IMG/VR virus record: IMGVR_UViG_3300042303_001034
Coordinates: 1-25,569 of that record
From: a virus
DNA length: 25,569 nt
Reading direction: 5' to 3' (one strand)
In this document: positions 20,094-25,569 of the stretch, piece after piece
Layout of the letters: each line of letters starts with the position of its first letter
Numbering within the stretch: the first letter of the stretch is position 1
Position numbers and translations under genes: made by a program
Notes under the pieces: model-generated
What the model was told of the DNA's origin: nothing
The model's database searches: none
Seen by the model: the letters and a program-made list of their open reading frames with translations, nothing else

Positions 20094-22353
20094 TCCTAGA
20101 AAGCTTCGACCAAGTGAATTATGTCGTTTGCTGAACTCGACGCCGTTGGGCGAAGTCATAAGCGAACGGCAGCTATATCGGCACCGCCAACGTGCCGGCA
20201 ATCGTATTGGCGATGGCAAGACAGTCGACTTGTTGCGATACTGTGCTTGGATGCATGTGGTGCGACATACGCCAAAGCCAATATCGGATGTGGATCCGTA
20301 TGAACGTATGAAAGAATCGGCTCGCGCTCGCAACGCTGCACTTGCTCTAGCCGGTAGAGACATCGGGGAGCTACCCGCTGTGGAGAATCCAGATCGCAAG
20401 GAGAGGGCTTCGCGTGATTTTCAGTACTTCTGTGAAGCGTATTTTCCGTTGACGTTTCATTTGAAGTGGTCTCCGGATCACCTGAAGGTTATCGGTAAGA
20501 TCGAACAAGCGATCATCCATGGAGGACTGTTTGCACTTGCTATGAGTAGAGGGTCTGGCAAGTCGAGTTTGGCGGAAACAGCTTGCATTTGGGCGATGCT
20601 TTTTGGACATAGGGACTTCATTTGCCTCATCGGCAGCGACGAAGGTCACGCCTGTGACATGCTCGAATCGATCAAGACCGAGCTCGATAGCAACGATTTA
20701 CTATTGGCCGACTTTCCTGAAGTCTGCTATCCAATCCAGGCTCTCGATGGAATCTCGAATCGTGCCAACGGCCAGTTATTCAAAGGCAGCCGTACTCATA
20801 TCGGTTGGACGGCAAAGGAGATCGTGCTGCCGACTATCGCAGACAGTCCAGCCAGCGGGGCGATCATCAAAGTGGCAGGTATCACTGGTCGTATTCGCGG
20901 TATGAAGTATAAAAAAAGCGATGGCCAATCTGTTCGCCCGGCGCTTGTTGTACTCGACGATCCGCAAACAGATGATTCTGCGCGTTCGCTTTCACAATGC
21001 GCAAATCGTGAAAGTATCCTTGCCGGTGCCGTACTTGGTCTTGCTGGACCAGGTAAGAAGATATCAGGCATCATGCCTTGCACCGTAATCCGACCAGGTG
21101 ATATGGCAGACAACATTCTCGATCGAGATAAGCATCCCGAATGGAATGGCGAACGGACTCGAATGGTCTATGCGTTTCCAACGAATGAATCTCTATGGCA
21201 ACGCTACGCCGAGATTCGAGCCGAGGGGTTGCGAAACGGTGATGGTGGAACCTCTGCCACTGAATTCTATCGCCAAAATAAAGAGGCGATGGACGAAGGC
21301 TCGAGGATTGGTTGGCCGGAGCGATTCAACTATGACGAACTGTCCGCCATCCAGCACGCAATGAATCTGAAGCTCCAAGACGAGGCAGCGTTTTTTGCTG
21401 AATACCAAAACGAACCGTTGCCAACGAAGGTCGCGGCCGAAGGAGTTCTCTCAGCTGACGAGATCACTCGCAAAATCAACCGCATGGAGCGAGGCGTGCT
21501 ATCGATCGGCTGCAACCATCTAACCGCCTTCGTAGATATCCAACAGAAGTTGCTTTACTACATGGTTGTCGGTTGGGAAGATGATTTTACTGGGTACATA
21601 GTCGACTACGGAACGTACCCAGATCAGAAGCGATCGTATTTCACTCTGCGAGACGCGAGGCTAACGCTTACTACGTCTGCAGAGGGAACCGGACTGGAAG
21701 GATCGATCTATTCAGGCTTGAATTCTTTGACATCGGATTTGCTCGATCGAGAGTGGGTCCGAGATGACGGAGCAGCCATGAAGATTAGCCGTTGCTTGAT
21801 CGATGCCAACTGGGGCCATTCGACCGATGTGGTCTATCAATTCTGTCGCCAGTCGAAACACTCAGCGATTGTTATGCCAAGCCACGGACGATTTGTGGGT
21901 GCCTCGAGTATGCCGTTTAGCGAATACAAACGCCGACCGGGCGACCGAGTTGGATTGAACTGGCGCATACCAAGCGTTCACGGTAAGCGAGCTATACGGC
22001 ACGTGATCTACGACACGAATTGGTGGAAGTCTTTTATTTACGCACGACTTGCAGTCGCTATAGGTGATCGAGGTTGCCTTTCACTATTTGGCAACAATCC
22101 CGAGCCGCATCGAATGCTCTCGGAACAACTAACCGCGGAATACTACGTCAAGACGGAAGGCCGCGGCCGGACAGTGGATGAGTGGAAATCTCGACCCGAC
22201 CAGCCAGACAACCACTGGCTGGACTGCCTTGTGGGAGCAGCGATGGCCGCATCCATGCAAGGATGTGTGCTGTTTGGAACGGATGGCGGTCGGAGCGTCA
22301 AACGAAATGATCGTGTTAGCTTCAAAGAGCTTCAAAAGAGGCGAAAATCGTGA
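20083..22353 (+). CDS. Large terminase with N-terminal HTH-like domain
   Basis: A 756-residue phage DNA-packaging motor. Residues 1-60 are an extra HTH-like domain (RKLRPSELCRLLN through DGKTVDLLRYCAW). The ATPase domain has Walker A SRGSGKSS (155-162) and Walker B LVVLDD (288-293). The nuclease domain has Asp485 in TAFVDIQQK, Asp574 in CLIDANWGHS and Asp709 or Asp714 in DNHWLDCLVGAA, the usual three acidic residues. The start is a GTG with GGAG seven bases upstream. The protein is longer than typical large terminases (450-600), mainly through the N-terminal domain and inserts. It looks functional, but no portal or capsid gene follows. Confidence 0.92.
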   Translation: MAIDPRKLRPSELCRLLNSTPLGEVISERQLYRHRQRAGNRIGDGKTVDLLRYCAWMHVVRHTPKPISDVDPYERMKESARARNAALALAGRDIGELPAVENPDRKERASRDFQYFCEAYFPLTFHLKWSPDHLKVIGKIEQAIIHGGLFALAMSRGSGKSSLAETACIWAMLFGHRDFICLIGSDEGHACDMLESIKTELDSNDLLLADFPEVCYPIQALDGISNRANGQLFKGSRTHIGWTAKEIVLPTIADSPASGAIIKVAGITGRIRGMKYKKSDGQSVRPALVVLDDPQTDDSARSLSQCANRESILAGAVLGLAGPGKKISGIMPCTVIRPGDMADNILDRDKHPEWNGERTRMVYAFPTNESLWQRYAEIRAEGLRNGDGGTSATEFYRQNKEAMDEGSRIGWPERFNYDELSAIQHAMNLKLQDEAAFFAEYQNEPLPTKVAAEGVLSADEITRKINRMERGVLSIGCNHLTAFVDIQQKLLYYMVVGWEDDFTGYIVDYGTYPDQKRSYFTLRDARLTLTTSAEGTGLEGSIYSGLNSLTSDLLDREWVRDDGAAMKISRCLIDANWGHSTDVVYQFCRQSKHSAIVMPSHGRFVGASSMPFSEYKRRPGDRVGLNWRIPSVHGKRAIRHVIYDTNWWKSFIYARLAVAIGDRGCLSLFGNNPEPHRMLSEQLTAEYYVKTEGRGRTVDEWKSRPDQPDNHWLDCLVGAAMAASMQGCVLFGTDGGRSVKRNDRVSFKELQKRRKS

Positions 22354-22488
22354 TTGCCACAAAAGTGCCCATTTGGATTCTAAGCCGGGCTTTGATGCCT
22401 AACCATCGAACTGCATTTTGTGTTTTTGACTAAATCGTCTGAATCCCTTTCGGCGATCCGGCGTGCCAACAACGTGCCGACCCGGTGC

Positions 22489-22508
22489 GCGTTAGTTTTG
22501 GCTAACGC
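22489..22508. repeat. 7-bp-arm hairpin after the terminase
   Basis: GCGTTAG (22489-22495) and CTAACGC (22502-22508) are exact inverted copies around the loop TTTTGG. No T-run follows on either strand, so it is not a classical terminator. It could be part of an attachment site or a mRNA end. Confidence 0.55.
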
Positions 22509-22696
22509 AGTCAGAACTACGACACTACCAAAGAGCCAGGAGCAGATTGCGGAGTGGTTTTCTTACTTCGGTTAAAATCGGCAGCCGTGACAGTTTTTCC
22601 AGCTGACTCAACATCGACTTTGACTTCAAGGGCTTTGAACTTTCGGAAAGCGCTTCGGATCCCTCGCTGCTAATATCCGGTGGTCGCACCACAGGT

Positions 22697-22717
22697 GACT
22701 TGCGTAAGTGGCAAGTC
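22697..22717. repeat. 7-bp-arm hairpin near the leucine-rich-repeat gene end
   Basis: GACTTGC (22697-22703) and GCAAGTC (22711-22717) are exact inverted copies with a 7-base loop. It lies nine bases past the stop codon of the minus-strand leucine-rich-repeat gene, so it may protect or end its mRNA, although no T-run is present. Confidence 0.5.
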
Positions 22718-22725
22718 GTGCAAGC

Positions 22726-25569
22726 TCATTGTGCGATTTTCCATTTTCGTTCTAGACGCAATCGGACTACCTCGGATGGTGTAATGCGATTTGATTCAAC
22801 ACTCAGCTTGGTAGAATGACCAATCGCAAGAATTGCAGGAATAGACGCGTCGGTCAATTTGTTCAGTCCTAAGTCTAGCGATTTGAGCTGCTTAGTTTCG
22901 AGTGATGAAATGGCCTCGTCCTCTAAACCACAATTGTTAAGATTCAACCACTGTAGTTGTTTCAGACGATTAAGCGGCGAGAGGTCTTGGGTCTTAAACA
23001 CGCTTCCGTCCAACACCAAAGACTCAATCGCTTCATGGCGGCCGATCCAATCGAGTAGTTCCGGGGTAACCATTACCTCTGGCAAGGAGAGGCTTGTTAG
23101 CTGTGGAACGGTTGGCAGTTGCTCGGGTAACTCCGTCAGCTCCACTTTTTTGAACGGATTCATGAAATGATTAATATTGTTAAGAAACATCAGTCTTCTG
23201 AGTTTAGGCATAGTCGACGCAACTTCAAGCAAACTTCGCAAATCGACACCAACCTTCACGGTCAACATCGTGATCCCTGGATGTCCTCGCAACACTTCCA
23301 TGCGTTCTGCTGTCCAGGTGTGAGGTTCTAACCATAGCTCTGAAACAGTCGCTTCGACACGATTGGAACGATGGACCAACAAGTCGTTTCTGTAGATACT
23401 TATTCCATCGACATCAAGATGTTGAAGCCGTGGCAAGTTCAATGTTTCAAGCACTTCACCAACAGTTAAATTTGTTTCTGTCAGGCACAAAGAGTCCAAA
23501 CGCACCAACGAATTTAGACTCTTGAGATCTACTCTCGTAAGTGATGCATTCTCAATTTTCAATGACCTTAGCCTATCTCCCATTTCAACGATTAGAGCAA
23601 TCGATTCGCTATTAACCAAGGGGCCTCCTATCGCCAGGTTATCCAAGTCGGGTAACTTTACGAGTCGCGCGAGGCCATGATTCGATATTTTTGTTCCGGA
23701 AATATCCAACTCCTGAATTCGAACTGCCTGGGATACTATGCCAACAGCTTTGTCGGTGACAGGCTTATTGCGAATTCTAAGTTTCCTTGATTCGGACAGC
23801 CAATGGAGCTGAAACTGTTCATCCCTTATCTGCATCCTTTCGAAGTCGAATGCAGGATCGAAATACTCATCTAAAACAAATTCCTTGCCGGGAGTATCTA
23901 AATCTTGGGCAACAACGGTAGTTGGCGCGTTCTTGGAGACAATGTCGTTGGCCGGTTCATCGTTGACCGTTGGGGGAAACTCAGTCATTGAAGTACACTC
24001 GAGAGCTGGCGTGAATGACGGCCCGTTTAAAAGGTCCATCGTCGCTTTACTTGCGTAGCAATCTTTTAAAATGAGTTTTGCAAGCGATTGACTCTGCATT
24101 AGCGATTGGGCTCCAGCTTCTGTAATGAGTGTTCCTTCCATTTCGATGCAGATGATATTTGGTAACAACGCGATTTCATGGAGGGTCTCCTGGCTCAATT
24201 CACAACCACCAACCTTAATTCGCGTCAGTGTAGATAAAGATTGGGCAATTGTTGGTGACAAGGGGAAGCCAAGAATTGAGAGTTCTTGAAGATTCTTGAG
24301 GGATGCTAAAGATTGAATTCCCTCATTGGTCAACCGTGTATTGCTTAGATCGAGGCTATTCAAACTTTCGATGCGGACGATGTCCCTTAGATCTTCATCA
24401 GTTATATCCGTATTCTGCAAACTGAGTTGCTTCAGTCCTTGAAGAAGTGCTGCATGTTTCCATTGTCCAGAAACATCGTAGACGGAACCGCAAAGAAGCC
24501 TTGTTGGCATTGCGTCTCTTCCAGCCCGACCACCAAGACGAGTCAGAGTCTCTCGGTTAAAGTCGGATTCCGCGGGCACGACATGCTTTTGAACGCCGAG
24601 AAATTTTGGTAGCTTGGCAAGTTCTATGAGTCCCGCCAACGGTAGCTTGCAACTGCAACGATCGTTCCCCAAGAGAAGTATCCTGGAATTGCAATGATCG
24701 ATCCATTGGAGCGATGGAACTGATTTCAATGACGCTACTAAGTGACGAAGACTGGGTTGGTCTAAGCAGCCGATTTTCACCGCCTTTAAATGCTTCAAAC
24801 TCGAGATTCCAATAAAAAAATCGGTAGAATCTGGATCGTTTGTAAAACCGATTTGTTCAAGTCTCCTTAATGAGGACAAGTGCGCCAACGCTGAATCGTC
24901 CAAGCCACGCGTTGGGAAAACGAGTGAATTTAGGTTTCGGAATTGTGAGAAAGCAAATATGGCCTCCGTTGAAATTGAGTTATTGGGAAGATCAAGCTCA
25001 AGACTCTGAAGATTTGGAAGGTTTCGTAGTCGCTTGAAGCCGTCTGCAGCAATTGGCACCGCTGAATAATGACGAATTGTGAGATCCTTCAACGACTGGC
25101 ATCCGGATATAACATCCAAAGTCTCGACGTGTATTGGGCAGAAACTAATCTGGACGTGCTTGATTCGTCGATGAGATCCAACCGATGCAATCATGAGATC
25201 GATATCACTACAGTCTTCGATAACTAAGGCTTGCATTTTAGACGGCAATTGAAGTGGGGCCGAGTCCAGCCATCTGCAATTATCGAACATAATTCTCTTT
25301 AACTTCGGGACTCTACCTAGCCATTCCAGATCTTGGTTGTCAACTTCAGCATTTTGAAAACGAATCTCCTCCAGATAAGGAAGTTGGTAAAGATGTTTCT
25401 GCAGTGAACGAGGAATTCGTTCTTCGTATGCTGGTACTATTTCGATTCGTATAACACGCTTGAACAGATGCCCTTCATTCAGTTGCAGAACCGATTCTGG
25501 CAGCCAACTCAACCAAAACGAAGGTTCTTCAAATTCCCACTGAACCATTTGTGCGTTGTAACGTGGCAT
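22726..25569 (-). CDS. Leucine-rich-repeat protein, N-terminus off window
   Basis: The 947 codons in the window encode a leucine-rich-repeat protein of the planctomycete type. Repeats such as LRNLPNLQSLELDLPNNSIS, SLNSLDLSNTRLTNEGIQSL and LKQLQWLNLNNCGLEDEAIS recur about every 23-26 residues. Two repeat blocks, roughly residues 55-510 and 600-940, are separated by a charged linker containing TVVAQDLDTPGKEF. The frame is still open at the right edge, and the ATG at 25569 is the last codon of the window, so a longer N-terminus, in homologues often a membrane helix, is probably cut off. Such proteins usually mediate protein binding; no target can be named. It converges on the terminase and is probably a host gene or cargo at the element's edge. 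Confidence 0.85.
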   Translation of the reverse strand: MPRYNAQMVQWEFEEPSFWLSWLPESVLQLNEGHLFKRVIRIEIVPAYEERIPRSLQKHLYQLPYLEEIRFQNAEVDNQDLEWLGRVPKLKRIMFDNCRWLDSAPLQLPSKMQALVIEDCSDIDLMIASVGSHRRIKHVQISFCPIHVETLDVISGCQSLKDLTIRHYSAVPIAADGFKRLRNLPNLQSLELDLPNNSISTEAIFAFSQFRNLNSLVFPTRGLDDSALAHLSSLRRLEQIGFTNDPDSTDFFIGISSLKHLKAVKIGCLDQPSLRHLVASLKSVPSLQWIDHCNSRILLLGNDRCSCKLPLAGLIELAKLPKFLGVQKHVVPAESDFNRETLTRLGGRAGRDAMPTRLLCGSVYDVSGQWKHAALLQGLKQLSLQNTDITDEDLRDIVRIESLNSLDLSNTRLTNEGIQSLASLKNLQELSILGFPLSPTIAQSLSTLTRIKVGGCELSQETLHEIALLPNIICIEMEGTLITEAGAQSLMQSQSLAKLILKDCYASKATMDLLNGPSFTPALECTSMTEFPPTVNDEPANDIVSKNAPTTVVAQDLDTPGKEFVLDEYFDPAFDFERMQIRDEQFQLHWLSESRKLRIRNKPVTDKAVGIVSQAVRIQELDISGTKISNHGLARLVKLPDLDNLAIGGPLVNSESIALIVEMGDRLRSLKIENASLTRVDLKSLNSLVRLDSLCLTETNLTVGEVLETLNLPRLQHLDVDGISIYRNDLLVHRSNRVEATVSELWLEPHTWTAERMEVLRGHPGITMLTVKVGVDLRSLLEVASTMPKLRRLMFLNNINHFMNPFKKVELTELPEQLPTVPQLTSLSLPEVMVTPELLDWIGRHEAIESLVLDGSVFKTQDLSPLNRLKQLQWLNLNNCGLEDEAISSLETKQLKSLDLGLNKLTDASIPAILAIGHSTKLSVESNRITPSEVVRLRLERKWKIAQ

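Larger units (their letters stand above)
2726..22353. mobile_element. Putative prophage-like or satellite element
   Basis: The block from the recombinase operon to the large terminase carries integration, repression, replication, recombination, modification and DNA-packaging genes in phage-like order and density, with many ATGA/TAATG overlaps. Its limits are set here only by the outermost phage-like genes. Attachment sites were looked for by eye in 1837-2730 and 22354-22725 without a convincing direct repeat, which is expected because serine recombinases use very short shared cores. No portal, capsid, tail, lysis or tRNA gene was seen inside. The real ends could lie outside, for example beyond csrA or beyond the leucine-rich-repeat gene. 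Confidence 0.65.
22354..22725. other. 372-bp gap between convergent genes, candidate right border
   Basis: No open frame of interest is seen on either strand. The gap holds two perfect 7-bp-arm hairpins (22489-22508 and 22697-22717). It also holds an AT-rich stretch (GGTTAAAAT near 22570) that could be a promoter remnant. No direct repeat with the region left of the recombinase operon was found apart from an 8-base match (GCTAACGC) that can be chance. It is the likeliest place for the right end of the element. Confidence 0.35.

Noticed and set aside
22489-22508. Integron attC-like site
   Set aside because: The hairpin has CTAACGC/GCGTTAG arms, but the paired core sites and extrahelical bases of attC are missing and no integron integrase is present.
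2722-22508. GCTAACGC shared by both flanks as an attachment core
   Set aside because: An 8-base match in stretches of this size can be chance, and the left copy overlaps the stop codon of the HTH gene.

Overview
The window looks like a chromosomal segment of a planctomycete, probably of the Pirellulales. This is inferred from family content: a very long DUF-style leucine-rich-repeat protein, a large serine recombinase coupled to a DUF2924 gene, sigma-like proteins of a planctomycete type, and moderate GC. No rRNA or tRNA gene was found and no species call is possible. Most of the window (about 2726-22353) reads as an integrated phage-like element or a relic of one, with probable host genes on both sides.

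Layout. 1-2601: a CoA-binding protein, a small zinc-knuckle protein, a large unknown protein, CsrA and a small unknown protein. 2726-5437 (minus strand): a tightly overlapped operon of small protein, DUF2924 protein, large serine recombinase and HTH protein; this is the integration module. 5826-11359 (plus strand): a divergent early operon that begins with a LexA-family self-cleaving repressor. It continues with two related sigma-like proteins, small proteins, an Fe-S PD-(D/E)XK nuclease, a RecA-fold ATPase of the Sak4/AAA_24 type and a DUF669 protein with an SSB-like acidic tail. 11424-11926 (minus strand): an inserted toxin-antitoxin pair whose ParE/RelE-type toxin is interrupted by an in-frame TGA. 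11991-17332 (plus strand): RusA resolvase, a primase/SF3 helicase of the P4/D5 type, a hairpin-rich gap, a small zinc protein and a ParB-domain DNA methyltransferase. 17479-19623 (minus strand): an operon of small proteins, including a HARE-HTH protein and a paralogue of its N-terminal domain. 19887-22353 (plus strand): a 68-residue protein related to the N-terminal helix-turn-helix-like domain of the large terminase that follows it.

The genes fit together as integrate (recombinase), repress and switch (LexA-like, sigma-like), replicate and recombine (nuclease, ATPase, DUF669, RusA, primase-helicase), modify (methylase, HARE-HTH) and package (terminase). No portal, capsid, tail or lysis gene follows the terminase. 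Instead there is a 372-bp gap with hairpins, then the convergent leucine-rich-repeat gene, which runs off the right edge. The element is therefore either a prophage that lost its structural genes or a satellite that borrows capsids.

The most notable points are the terminase HTH and its stand-alone paralogue beside a 10-bp-arm palindrome, the nonsense-interrupted toxin, the paired sigma-like proteins, and the HARE-HTH/paralogue operon next to a DNA methylase. All family assignments come from reading motifs by eye; no database search was run.
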